This document shows positions 16,457 through 25,011 of a DNA stretch of 36,356 nucleotides, piece after piece. This DNA comes from Paenibacillus sp. 598K (GTDB lineage Bacteria; Bacillota; Bacilli; Paenibacillales; Paenibacillaceae), in contig NZ_BFBX01000066.1 of assembly GCF_003851045.1 (NCBI RefSeq), positions 1-36,356 of the forward strand, in the 5' to 3' direction. Below the pieces are notes generated by a model. It was not told the origin of the DNA, ran no database searches, and saw only the letters and a program-made list of their open reading frames with translations. Each line of letters starts with the position of its first letter. Within the stretch, counting starts at the first letter, position 1. Both the position numbers and the translations under genes were made by a program.

Positions 16457-18508
16457 ATGTTCAAGAAACTGATCATAGTAGGTGTCTCTGCTACGCTTGC
16501 GCTGTTACCGCTGAGTCAGGCTTTTGCGCAGGAGAAGCCGCCCTCGTACGAGGCGATGGCGCAACGGATGGCATCGGAGCTGATCGCCAATTACGGGGTG
16601 AGTGCCGTGCAGTACGCCATTATGGACGAAGGCTCGATCGTATTGTCGGGCAGTGCGGGCGTGCATGACCGGGCTACGAATCAGCCGGTTGCCAAGGATA
16701 CGATGTTCGCGATCGGGTCGGTCAGCAAGATGCATGTCTCTGCTGCGACGATGATGCTGGCGGATGCCAAGCTGATCGATATCGATCAGCCGCTGGTCGC
16801 CTACATCAAGGAATTCAAAATGGCAGACGAGCGCTACAAGGATATTACGCCGCGGATGTTGATGAATCACTCTTCCGGTCTCTACGGTACGCATTACGGG
16901 AATAGCATGCTGTTCGACGATAACGACACGGAAAACCACGATCAATTGCTGACCCGGTTGCAATCGGAGCATCTGAAAGCCGAACCGGGCGAATTCTCCG
17001 TCTATTGCAACGACGGGTTTCAATTGCTGGAGCTGCTGGTCGAGCGGGTGAGCGGCATCAGCTACAGCGAATTTGTCGAGAAGCGTATCAACGAGCCGCT
17101 GCAATTAACCTCGACCAAAACACCGCTCGACGATTTTGATCGAGAACGGCTTGCCAAAACGTACTTTCCGACGATGGAGCATGCCTTGCCAGTAGAAAAC
17201 CCCAATGTGATCGGTGCTGGCGGCTTGTACTCGACGGCGGAAGAGCTGACCAAGTTTGCGGAGGTGCTGATCGGCAACCGCCCCGATGTATTGTCGGAGC
17301 AGTCGGTCAAGGCGATGCAGCAAGCTGAGTACAGAAATGGGGTATGGATCTCCGATGAGCCGAGCAATTATGGCTACGGATTGGGCTGGGATGCCATTCG
17401 TCTGGTGCCGTTTGCGAACTATGGCATCACGGCCATGAGCAAAGGGGGCGATACGATGTTGTATCACGCCGACCTGACGACCGTGCCCGACCAGGATATC
17501 TCGATCGCAGTGATCACCTCGGGCGGTAGCTCGATCTTTAACAGTATCTTCACCAACAATGTACTGCTGGACTATCTGCAGTACAAAGACATCATCCAGG
17601 ATACGCCGCAGCAGGCAACCTTTAAACCGGCGGCGAAGGTCGATCTCCCTGCGGGTATGCGAGCGTACGAAGGGTTATACGGCATGGTGGGCGAGACCGT
17701 CCATATCGAGATGAAGAACAGCGAGATCCGCTTGCCTGTGCTGCTCGGCGGACTCATCCCCGAACAGACGTATAGCTATACGGGCGATGGACAATTCACA
17801 AGCAGCGATGGCAGGTTAACGGCTAGCTTCGTCGACGAGAGCAATGGCAAAACCTATCTCAAGCTAGACGCAAACCTGGACTTACCGGGGCTCGGCGGTT
17901 TGAATATGATTACCTACGCATTTCAAAAACTGGACAAGAACCCGGTCCCGGCCGCCATGAAAAAAGTGTGGGAAGAACGAAACGGTAAAAATTACTACGC
18001 TGTGGATGAGAAGATCACATCGTTGTTCTATCTGGCGCTGGATGTCCTAACCAAAAACATCGCCGTTGATATGGACTATGGCTATGCTACCGGCACCCGA
18101 ATCGTGGATGCCAATCAAGCGGTCAATGCAGCCCAAATCCCGATGATGAACGGAAGAGATGCCTTCGATCTGAATTTTCACCAAGAGGGGCAAACGGAAT
18201 ATCTGACGATCGACGGATTCGCCTATATCGATGGAGATGCGGTGAAGCCCATCTATGCAGGGAAGACGTCGATTGCGACGATCCAGTCGGACGGTCATGC
18301 CGTCTGGTACAAGATCGACGCCAAGGCAGCTAACAAAACGATGACTGTGCAGGTTCCCGAAGGCGGAGGATTTGCCGTCTATGATGCGAATGGCCTCCCC
18401 GTCAATCTCTCGATTGTGAGCAAAACCAACACCGTCGCGTTGCCGGAAGGCGGACGGATTGTGTTTGGCGGGCCTGCAGGGACCGTATTCAAGATTGGAT
18501 TGGAATAA
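16457..18508 (+). CDS. Secreted beta-lactamase-fold serine hydrolase (class C/PBP4*-like)
   Basis: This 683-residue exported protein has a signal peptide cleaved near QAFAQ (residue ~25). The penicillin-binding-protein/beta-lactamase domain (about 30-370) shows the nucleophile motif S88-V-S-K91 in AIGSVSKM, the Y183-C-N motif in FSVYCNDGF, and a KGG (MSKGGDTM) in the place of the KTG/HxG box. The rest (about 390-683) is a beta-rich C-terminal region of unknown role, longer than in plain class C enzymes; similar add-ons occur in esterases and D-amino peptidases of this fold. It has AGGAG six bases before the ATG. It is flanked by terminators on both sides and is thus probably monocistronic. 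Beta-lactam hydrolysis should not be assumed; peptidase or esterase activity is as likely. Confidence 0.9.
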   Translation: MFKKLIIVGVSATLALLPLSQAFAQEKPPSYEAMAQRMASELIANYGVSAVQYAIMDEGSIVLSGSAGVHDRATNQPVAKDTMFAIGSVSKMHVSAATMMLADAKLIDIDQPLVAYIKEFKMADERYKDITPRMLMNHSSGLYGTHYGNSMLFDDNDTENHDQLLTRLQSEHLKAEPGEFSVYCNDGFQLLELLVERVSGISYSEFVEKRINEPLQLTSTKTPLDDFDRERLAKTYFPTMEHALPVENPNVIGAGGLYSTAEELTKFAEVLIGNRPDVLSEQSVKAMQQAEYRNGVWISDEPSNYGYGLGWDAIRLVPFANYGITAMSKGGDTMLYHADLTTVPDQDISIAVITSGGSSIFNSIFTNNVLLDYLQYKDIIQDTPQQATFKPAAKVDLPAGMRAYEGLYGMVGETVHIEMKNSEIRLPVLLGGLIPEQTYSYTGDGQFTSSDGRLTASFVDESNGKTYLKLDANLDLPGLGGLNMITYAFQKLDKNPVPAAMKKVWEERNGKNYYAVDEKITSLFYLALDVLTKNIAVDMDYGYATGTRIVDANQAVNAAQIPMMNGRDAFDLNFHQEGQTEYLTIDGFAYIDGDAVKPIYAGKTSIATIQSDGHAVWYKIDAKAANKTMTVQVPEGGGFAVYDANGLPVNLSIVSKTNTVALPEGGRIVFGGPAGTVFKIGLE

Positions 18509-18534
18509 GCCGCGCTGACGCAGCGAGATACGCT

Positions 18535-18580
18535 AAAAAAAAGGAATTCTTGCCTATCCAGAGGCGGAATTCCTTTTGTT
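18535..18580 (+). terminator. Rho-independent terminator of the serine hydrolase gene
   Basis: AAAAGGAATTC (ending 18549) pairs with GAATTCCTTTT (18567-18577) around a 17-nt loop, with A and T runs on either side. Confidence 0.9.
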
Positions 18581-18618
18581 TGACTTTCCATACTCGCTCG
18601 TGGCGGAATTCAGGATCG

Positions 18619-18648
18619 TTGGTCTCTCCATTTGGGGTAAGATATGAT
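18619..18648 (+). promoter_or_regulatory. Putative sigma-A promoter of the 100-residue unknown gene
   Basis: TTGGTC (18619-18624), an 18-bp spacer and TATGAT (18643-18648) lie about 40 bp upstream of the gene. Confidence 0.5.
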
Positions 18649-18687
18649 ATGATGGAACTTGCCGAATAACAAATGAGGAGTGGTATT

Positions 18688-18996
18688 CTGAGAAAAAAAC
18701 AACCGATGTCCTTTGACGATCTGCTGAAGGATCTGCAAGGCCAAAAAACGATTCAAGACGACCCTAGTCAGCCTTCCTTGGAAAAGCTTTTCCCTGCATC
18801 CTTTATGAGAAAGCATTCCAAATTCAGCAGCTTCCAGGAGCTTCAGGAAAAAGGCAACTTCCAGGCGGATACGCTGCAAGACATGGATAAAATAGCCGGC
18901 GAGCTTTTAGATCGTCATATTGACCGGGAGACGGATTTTCCGGATTGGCAGACGATGCTGGATACGGCAAAACGGGAGTTCGAGAGCGGCAAATAG
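18688..18996 (+). CDS. Small hypothetical protein, acidic and helical
   Basis: This protein of about 102 residues is not recognised. It is soluble, rich in Lys, Gln, Asp and Leu, with no signal or membrane segment; FDDLLKDLQGQKTIQDD and LQDMDKIAGELLDRHIDRET look helical. Start choice is unusual: the only strong ribosome site, GAGGAG (18675-18680), lies inside the codons that follow an in-frame ATG at 18673, and points to a non-AUG start at CTG 18688 (seven bases downstream) or ATT 18685. An ATG at 18706 has no site of its own. A promoter-like sequence precedes it and a clean terminator follows, which supports a real monocistronic gene. Confidence 0.68.
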   Translation: MRKKQPMSFDDLLKDLQGQKTIQDDPSQPSLEKLFPASFMRKHSKFSSFQELQEKGNFQADTLQDMDKIAGELLDRHIDRETDFPDWQTMLDTAKREFESGK

Positions 18997-19018
18997 CCGG
19001 TCTAGGATTGGAACGAGA

Positions 19019-19048
19019 GACGCTGGGAACATCCCGAGCGTCTTTTTT
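19019..19048 (+). terminator. Rho-independent terminator
   Basis: GACGCT-GGGA (19019-19028) pairs with TCCC-(G)-AGCGTC (19032-19042), with one bulged G, followed by TTTTTT. It ends the small unknown gene. Confidence 0.88.
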
Positions 19049-19075
19049 CTTTCTCATCTGCAAATCGCAACGTAT

Positions 19076-19324
19076 AGCACGTCTGTATATCCGGGGAGAA
19101 TTGCTTATTGGCAGACCAATGTCTCCAAGATCGACGATATCTACAACAAAGCCATCGTCGGCGGCACCTCCTTCACCATTGAGCAGGCCTACGCCGAGGC
19201 GCTGGAACTGTGGAACCGCTCCGGTGGCGAGCAACTGGAAGCATTCTATGCGCAGTGGTACGATGAGAACAAGGACACGGCGTTCCTTGCGAAGGATATG
19301 TGGCAATTTGTAAAGGAGGACTAG
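19076..19324 (+). pseudogene. 3' remnant of an extracellular sugar-binding protein gene
   Basis: An open frame of about 80 codons encodes GRIAYWQTNVSKIDDIYNKA, then IEQAYAEALELWNRSGGEQL and FYAQWYDENKD. The ELWNRSGGEQ...WY ending is like the C-terminus of family-1 ABC transporter substrate-binding proteins of Paenibacillus (usual length 430-550). There is no start codon with a ribosome site, no signal peptide and no lipobox; an unrelated terminator sits just upstream. The next gene's AAAGGAGG site lies within its last codons, so the two were probably once an operon for uptake and cleavage of a glycan. The family call rests on a short C-terminal pattern. Confidence 0.6.
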
Positions 19325-19328
19325 TCCC

Positions 19329-20249
19329 ATGATGATGTACACAGATACCGACCGTGGCCGGCCGATGGCCAAGGATCCGGCGGTCGTGAAGCACCAGGGC
19401 AGATACTACATGTATTACTCGGTACCACCTCATCTCGATCCAGACCGGGCGCCAGCGGGCTGGGGCATCGGCATCGCGGTTAGCGACGATCTGGTGACTT
19501 GGCAGAAGGTGGGCGAAGTGCCACAGGAGCAGGAATGTGAACGCAACGGCTTCTGCGCGCCTGGCGTCATCTCGCTGGGAGGCAGCGTTCATCTCTTCTA
19601 CCAGACTTACGGTAATGGTCCGAAGGATGCGATCTGCCATGCGGTCTCGGAGGATGGACTGACATTCCGCAAGAACGCGTCCAACCCCGTCTTCCGCCCG
19701 ACCGGCGAGTGGAACAACGGCCGCGCCATCGATGCCGATGTGGTCGCTTATCGCGGTCAGCTGTGGATGTACTTCGCGACCCGCGATCCGCTAGGGGAGA
19801 TTCAGATGCAGGGCGTGGCAACGGCGGAGCTGGACTCGGATTTTGGCCGGGATGCCTGGACGCAGCGATGCGATGCGTCGATCTTGAAGCCGGAGCTGCC
19901 TTGGGAGGAGCAGTGTATTGAAGCTGCAGCGCTCGTAGAGCGGGAAGGACAGCTGTACATGTTCTACGCAGGGGCGTACAACAACCGGCCGCAGCAGATC
20001 GGCTGCGCTGTGAGTGGGGACGGAATCGCATGGACTCGGCTCTTCGAGGAGCCGCTCCTGCGCAATGGAGAACCCGGCAGCTGGAACGCCAGCGAATCGG
20101 GCCATCCGTTCCTGTTCCGGGACGAAGACGACCGGACGTATCTTTTTTACCAGGGGAATAACGATCTGGGTAAGAGCTGGTACTTGTCCATGCAGGAAAT
20201 TGGCTGGCGGGAGGGCTTGCCTTATCTGGTGGTAATGGAAGGGTCGTAG
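19329..20249 (+). CDS. Glycoside hydrolase-like five-bladed beta-propeller protein (GH43/GH32 superfamily)
   Basis: This 306-residue cytoplasmic protein has no signal peptide. Repeated propeller strands are visible: DPAVVKHQGRYYMYYS, GIGIAVSDDLVTWQKVG, HLFYQTYGNGP, ICHAVSEDGLTFRKN, DADVVAYRGQLWMYFA, QLYMFYAGAY, IGCAVSGDGIAWTRL and HPFLFRDEDDRTYLFYQGNN. Acidic candidates for catalysis are the Asp in KDPAVV, the Asp in IDADV and the Glu in CIEAAALV, in the order expected for the clan, although assignment needs alignment. Such proteins cleave arabinosyl, xylosyl or fructosyl linkages. AAAGGAGG nine bases upstream fixes the ATG at 19329. It follows a sugar-binding protein remnant, which fits a reduced carbohydrate locus, and has its own terminator. 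Confidence 0.85.
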   Translation: MMMYTDTDRGRPMAKDPAVVKHQGRYYMYYSVPPHLDPDRAPAGWGIGIAVSDDLVTWQKVGEVPQEQECERNGFCAPGVISLGGSVHLFYQTYGNGPKDAICHAVSEDGLTFRKNASNPVFRPTGEWNNGRAIDADVVAYRGQLWMYFATRDPLGEIQMQGVATAELDSDFGRDAWTQRCDASILKPELPWEEQCIEAAALVEREGQLYMFYAGAYNNRPQQIGCAVSGDGIAWTRLFEEPLLRNGEPGSWNASESGHPFLFRDEDDRTYLFYQGNNDLGKSWYLSMQEIGWREGLPYLVVMEGS

Positions 20250-20265
20250 CACACAGCAAAAACAC

Positions 20266-20308
20266 AGCAGATGAAGGGGAGCCATTCGGTTCCCTTCGTC
20301 TGCTTTTT
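20266..20308 (+). terminator. Rho-independent terminator of the GH43-like gene
   Basis: AGCAGATGAAGGG (from 20266) pairs with CCCTTCGTCTGCT, ending before TTTTT at about 20304. The stem is 13 bp with a G-U pair and an inner extension. Confidence 0.9.
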
Positions 20309-20328
20309 AGGGGCAGGAGGGCTGCGTT

Positions 20329-20847
20329 ATGATGAATCGAAAAAAGATAGGCGTTCTGATGGTTGTTTACTTACTTGCTGTTGGTATCTTGGGTCGTACG
20401 CTCTTTGACATTCCTAACGGAAAGTATCTCGGCATTCTAAATATCGCCGATTTCTACGCGACAAGTTGCTTAGCCGTCCTTGCGTGTGCATTATTCATTT
20501 ACTTCTTCTCAAAGGGCAGTCCAATCAAAAAGATCATGTATTTATTTGTAGCTTCCATTATAATATTCGCGGGTTTTGTCGTTTATTTTTACACTAGCCT
20601 GCCAGCCTATACTTACGAAGAAGCAGCCACCAAGGTGGAGGCATTTGAAAGGGGATCTGGAAAATCTGTTCAAGTACAGATTCCGGAGCATAGGGAAGAT
20701 AAACTTGGTGTCGGAAGTCCAACTTACTTAAAAATCACACACTACACCTATTACATTTATTTGAATGTGGATGGAGAGCCGGTTACCTATCGTTTTAACC
20801 CTCTAGACGGTGAATTCGAACACGCGGAACGTCGTTTGATGGATTGA
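20329..20847 (+). CDS. Hypothetical membrane protein
   Basis: This 172-residue protein has three hydrophobic helices (IGVLMVVYLLAVGILGRTLF; ATSCLAVLACALFIYFF; IMYLFVASIIIFAGFVVYFY) and a C-terminal soluble domain of about 80 residues (AYTYEEAATKVEAFERGSGK, then YYIYLNVDGEPVTYRFNP). The last part reads like a small beta-sheet domain that displays YRFNPLDGEF, reminiscent of PepSY-like folds, but no family is assigned. AGGAGGG seven bases upstream supports the ATG at 20329. It sits between a terminator and a convergent gene. Confidence 0.75.
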   Translation: MMNRKKIGVLMVVYLLAVGILGRTLFDIPNGKYLGILNIADFYATSCLAVLACALFIYFFSKGSPIKKIMYLFVASIIIFAGFVVYFYTSLPAYTYEEAATKVEAFERGSGKSVQVQIPEHREDKLGVGSPTYLKITHYTYYIYLNVDGEPVTYRFNPLDGEFEHAERRLMD

Positions 20848-20877
20848 AAATCCAGAGGTCATACGGTCCATTCAGCT

Positions 20878-21342
20878 TCACTTGACCGGTGTTATTTTTA
20901 TATCGATCAGAGTATCCAAATTAATTTCGATCTTTATCTCATCATGTTCGTTCATCGCAAGTAATGTTCGATCTTCTATCCGCAAAGTCTTGATAGGGTT
21001 GGTCTGACTAAAAAAGATCGCCCAAAGCAAATCGTCGTTTGCGTCCGAGCATGCGATAAAGCCTTCATTTCCCATCTGCCCGTCGCCGCCATAGATTTTA
21101 CCGCCGCGATAGTCAATACTCGTCCATGCATCGACGAGGGTCCAAATATCATTGTCGTATTTCAAAAGGCTTTCAATGGTTGTGTCGCATAGGGGAGAAC
21201 AGCTAATTGTACTCTCCTGGTTGTTAGGGTTGTAATAGCTCCGGATGCTTAACATGATCAGGTTACCATCGGCAAAAGCAATGCAATCGATCCCGGGCAG
21301 CTCGCGCTTAGCAGACCAGTGGTCCGTAATTAAGGTATTCAT
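20878..21342 (-). CDS. Hypothetical protein, possibly immunity-like
   Basis: This 154-residue soluble protein is not recognised. It has alternating strands (IDCIAFADGNLIMLSIRSYY, IWTLVDAWTSIDYRGGKIYG, EGFIACSDANDDLLWAIFF, IKIEINLDTLIDIKIT) and is acidic, a composition common among small standalone immunity proteins; there is no toxin gene beside it, so this is only a hint. The ATG at 21342 has GGAGGG five bases upstream. A good promoter lies about 85 bp upstream. It converges on the membrane protein gene with only 30 bp between the stops and no obvious terminator. Confidence 0.72.
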   Translation of the reverse strand: MNTLITDHWSAKRELPGIDCIAFADGNLIMLSIRSYYNPNNQESTISCSPLCDTTIESLLKYDNDIWTLVDAWTSIDYRGGKIYGGDGQMGNEGFIACSDANDDLLWAIFFSQTNPIKTLRIEDRTLLAMNEHDEIKIEINLDTLIDIKITPVK

Positions 21343-21426
21343 CGTATCCCTCCATTAAACGATAGTCATCCGACAAATCCGGGAAATCTGATGGTTGATC
21401 ATGGCCGACTCAGCATTTAGGATTAC

Positions 21427-21454
21427 ATCATACAACATCGTGTCGGATAGTCAA
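21427..21454 (-). promoter_or_regulatory. Sigma-A promoter of the 154-residue gene
   Basis: On the minus strand TTGACT (21449-21454), a 16-bp spacer and TATGAT (21427-21432) form a good vegetative promoter. It implies a leader of about 75-80 nt. Confidence 0.65.
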
Positions 21455-21488
21455 GTATGATGGTTCACACACTAAATGGGGTGATGAG

Positions 21489-22406
21489 ATGTCAGGACAA
21501 CGAAGTCGGATTTTAATTTTTGGCGCTGGCGTAATCGGGAGCACATGTGCCATTAAGCTGATGGAGGCGGGACTGGACGTGACGATGCTCGCACGATCAG
21601 AGCGATACCGATCCTTGAAGGACAACGGTCTGCAATATAGCGACAAGGGCAAGATTCGATCCATTCCCATTAAGGTCATCGATACGCTCGAGCCTGAGGA
21701 TCGGTATGATTATATTCTGGTTACCGTACGTTACGATGGGGCCGAATCGGCGTTGTTGGCGCTAAAGGATAACCACAGTCCCAACATCGTCACGATGATC
21801 AGCAATGTCAAAGGATTTGCACCGTGGCAAGCGATCGTCGGAGAGCGTCTGTTGCCAGCCTTCCCGGGCGTTGGCGGACAGATCAAGGACGGGGTGCTGT
21901 ATGCCAGAATCCCTCCTAAACTACTCGTGGCGGCTCGGGTTGGAGAAATTAACGGTACAGCGACCGTGCGCGTGCGCACACTCGTGGCTCTATTCAAGGC
22001 CGCCAAGCTTCCTTGTACCCTCACGAAGGATATGAGAGCGTATCTCCTGACCCATGCGGCGTCGGATATTGCGCTGCTCGGCGCGCTGCGACTAGACGCC
22101 CTTGACGAGAACGCGAATGATACCCGGGCCACGGCGCGCCAAATTACAACTACCTTGAAAGCCTACGTCCATGCATTGCAAAAAGCAGGCATAGCTATCG
22201 ATCCGCCTTTATTTCGATGGATGCTGCGTTGGCCGAACGGGATCGTGGATCGGCTCTTTAGGGCATGGCTGAGCACCAACATGGTCAAGGATATGAGACG
22301 GCCGGATTATGCGAGTCAGGCAAGCCGCGAAATCATGCACCTGCGTAACGATCTATTGGCGTTTCTAGGTGAGCATCAGATAAAGCTCGATATGCAGACG
22401 AAGTAA
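21489..22406 (+). CDS. Ketopantoate reductase-family (ApbA/PanE-like) oxidoreductase
   Basis: This 305-residue protein has an N-terminal Rossmann fold with GAGVIG (residues 12-17), MLARSERY at the second-strand end, and VTVRYDGAESAL, as in the ApbA/PanE family of NADPH-dependent 2-ketoacid reductases. The C-terminal helical domain begins near TKDMRAYLLTHAASD. In true PanE the catalytic Lys and substrate-binding Asn lie in a W-x-K-x3-N pattern here; this protein has AYLLTHAA, with neither residue in register. It is therefore probably a paralogue with another substrate, not the pantothenate enzyme. The ATG at 21489 is preceded by GGGGTGATG. No coupled gene follows. Confidence 0.82.
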   Translation: MSGQRSRILIFGAGVIGSTCAIKLMEAGLDVTMLARSERYRSLKDNGLQYSDKGKIRSIPIKVIDTLEPEDRYDYILVTVRYDGAESALLALKDNHSPNIVTMISNVKGFAPWQAIVGERLLPAFPGVGGQIKDGVLYARIPPKLLVAARVGEINGTATVRVRTLVALFKAAKLPCTLTKDMRAYLLTHAASDIALLGALRLDALDENANDTRATARQITTTLKAYVHALQKAGIAIDPPLFRWMLRWPNGIVDRLFRAWLSTNMVKDMRRPDYASQASREIMHLRNDLLAFLGEHQIKLDMQTK

Positions 22407-22496
22407 CGCGGCTGCAGGGTCGTAGGGACCGCAGGGCAGGGCGGCGACGGGAGCATCCGATAGGAGCATCGCCAGAGGGCTTCCTCCCCGCTCGCT

Positions 22497-22598
22497 TTAC
22501 GCTCGCGCCATCGCGCGCGAGAGCATATCCGGGAAGTATTTGCCGCCAAAGCGCAGCACCTTGGACATGCCGGGAACGACGCGCTTCTTGTGCAAAAG
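22497..22598 (-). pseudogene. C-terminal remnant of a short-chain dehydrogenase gene
   Basis: Reading the minus strand, about 33 codons give LLHKKRVVPGMSKVLRFGG then KYFPDMLSRAMARA and a TAA at 22497-22499. The pattern KKRVVPG...KYFP resembles the tail of many SDR-family oxidoreductases (GKRVVIPG..KL...RFLPR). No Rossmann part is found upstream; the sequence abuts the stop of the frameshifted gene at 22600, as if a deletion had removed the rest. The match is short and the call tentative. Confidence 0.45.
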
Positions 22599-22599
22599 G

Positions 22600-23438
22600 C
22601 TACTGCAGCTTGCGCATGAATGCCTCGATATTGTCGGTCAGCAGCTTGCTATTGGGCAAGCCTGCTTGGTTGATAATGTCCTTGATCTGCTGGGCAAACG
22701 AAGTCAGATCGGTCCGACTCGCCTGGTCGAACCGGTTGTCCACGGGCAACTTGCCAACCGGCACAGCGGCCTCCTCCTGGTAAGCCTTCGCCCAATCCTG
22801 ACGGGCGGCTGCCTTGCGGGCGAAGCCGGTCAGGATACGGCTCCAGTCCCCTCCGCTCACGATGGCGTCTTGCAGCTGCTTGAAGGTGTCGGGCTCGAAC
22901 TTCTGCATCAGGGACGACAGATCGATGTAGTCCTCCGGAGCGCCTACTGGCCGCTGCGCTGGCGTGACATAACGGACCTGCTGCGATCCGGGTCTAAACT
23001 ACGGGTGGTCGAGATCGCCCCGATCTCGCGGATCGTCGCCATGAACTCGGCAGCCTGGTCGTCTTTCATATACTGGTCGGCGATATACTGCGCTTGCGCG
23101 AGACCCAGCTCCAGCAGGGCGGCAGAGTCTGCCTCCTCCGCGACCTGCGTGATGAAGTTCGACTGGATGATGCCGTAGACAGCGTCCTTCACCTCGGCCG
23201 ACTGATCCTGCAGCAGGCGCTCCAGCGATTCGTTGATCTGGGTCGTTCCGAAGTAGACCGCCGCATGATGGACGATATCGGAGGCGGCGAGCTGCCTGGA
23301 CGCCGGGCTGATCTCCACCGTGTCGGTGTTATGAGACAGTCCGGGGATCGTGCCTGAGACCAAGCTTGGTTGATCTGGCCGTGGCTTCGACAGGGTATAG
23401 AGATTCAAGTCAGGCGGGATCGAGTTGTTAATCTGCAT
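22600..23438 (-). pseudogene. Unknown protein gene interrupted by one frameshift
   Basis: Two minus-strand frames together encode about 279 residues. The first (from ATG 23438, AGGAG upstream) runs to about SATTR-type codons near 23000 and then reads nonsense (SLDPDRSRSVMSRQ). The second frame, open from a stop at 22999, reads FRPGSQQVRYVTPAQRPVG then PEDYIDLSSLMQKFEPDTF and continues to 22600. Adding one base in the T run of AGTTTAGAC (minus strand, near 22996-22998) joins them as TTRSFRPGSQQ. The N-terminus contains DTVEISPASRQLA, a short motif also seen in flagellar-type proteins; the rest is helical. Function is unknown. The break could be real or a sequencing error. Confidence 0.7.
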
Positions 23439-23442
23439 GGGC

Positions 23443-23498
23443 CAACACTCCTATTTTCGTTGCGTTCCGTAGGTTCTTTTTCTAATATCGGAGTGTTG
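23443..23498 (-). promoter_or_regulatory. Inverted repeat that can pair with the ribosome site of the frameshifted gene
   Basis: CAACACTCC (23443-23451) and GGAGTGTTG (23490-23498) are perfect 9-bp arms 38 bp apart. In minus-strand RNA the proximal arm contains the AGGAG of the gene starting at 23438, so the distal arm could mask it. Confidence 0.45.
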
Positions 23499-23529
23499 TT
23501 CCTTATTTTTGATAGGCTTAGGCAACGGT

Positions 23530-24381
<852 letters not shown>

Positions 24382-24485
24382 ACCTAATTCCTCCCTGTTC
24401 CAAGTGAGTGGCAATCGGCGGCAAACACTAGTGACATGTGGCATCGTCACGGATATTTCGTTTTGCGCCGACTTGCATTACACTA

Positions 24486-24516
24486 AGGGTAGCACCTTCG
24501 TGTTACACGAAGGCAA
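24486..24516 (-). promoter_or_regulatory. MerR-type promoter/operator of the aldo/keto reductase gene
   Basis: On the minus strand, TTGCCT (24511-24516) and TACCCT (24486-24491) are separated by 19 bp, the over-long spacer typical of MerR-activated promoters. A perfect palindrome CCTTCGTG-TTA-CACGAAGG (24495-24513, plus-strand reading) fills the spacer and touches the -35. It is about 60 bp upstream of the regulator gene and 105 bp upstream of the reductase gene. Confidence 0.75.
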
Positions 24517-24555
24517 GAAGCTTTTTCACTTTGTTTGATCGGAGGAGGAACACGC

Positions 24556-25011
24556 ATGCATACCGTCAAGGAAGCCGCCCAGCTCACAGGGCTTACCGAG
24601 CACGCCATACGTTTCTATACCGACAAAGGTCTCGTGCCGAGCGTCCAACGCAATCCCAACAATATCCGGTTGTTCGACGAGGAATCGATCAACTGGCTGC
24701 ATGGCGTCCGTTGTCTCAAGCAATCGGGCATGCCGATCGAGACGATCAAAACGTACGTCGACCTCTGTCTCAAAGGGGAATCGACGCTTCAAGAGCGCTG
24801 TTCCCTCATGAGGGAGCATCAAGAAGCCGCGCTGAGCAAGCTGGAGGAAGCCAAGCGGCATGTCGCCCATCTGGAGCAAAAAGTGGCTTTGTACGAGGCC
24901 ATCCTGGACAATCGCTCGCCGGATACGATGAATCCCGCTAACTGGGCGGAGATCCGGCATATGCACAGCGATGTGTTCTACAGCCAGGAGCACATCTATG
25001 CAGGGTCCTGA
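24556..25011 (+). CDS. MerR-family transcriptional regulator
   Basis: This 151-residue regulator has a winged helix at residues 1-70 (HTVKEAAQLTGLTEHAIRFY, PNNIRLFDEESINWL) and a long dimerisation coiled coil (about 78-118, rich in Glu, Lys and Leu). The short C-terminus lacks the Cys pattern of metal sensors, so it belongs with the small-molecule or redox members that sit beside aldo/keto reductases. GGAGGAGG seven bases upstream sets the ATG at 24556. Its last 14 bases overlap the start of the AraC-type gene, which suggests translational coupling. The likely target is the divergent reductase promoter. Confidence 0.9.
   Translation: MHTVKEAAQLTGLTEHAIRFYTDKGLVPSVQRNPNNIRLFDEESINWLHGVRCLKQSGMPIETIKTYVDLCLKGESTLQERCSLMREHQEAALSKLEEAKRHVAHLEQKVALYEAILDNRSPDTMNPANWAEIRHMHSDVFYSQEHIYAGS

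Noticed and set aside
22407..22496. Direct repeat GGAGCATC as part of an attachment site
   Set aside because: Only 8 bp, two copies, with no integrase, tRNA or IS nearby.
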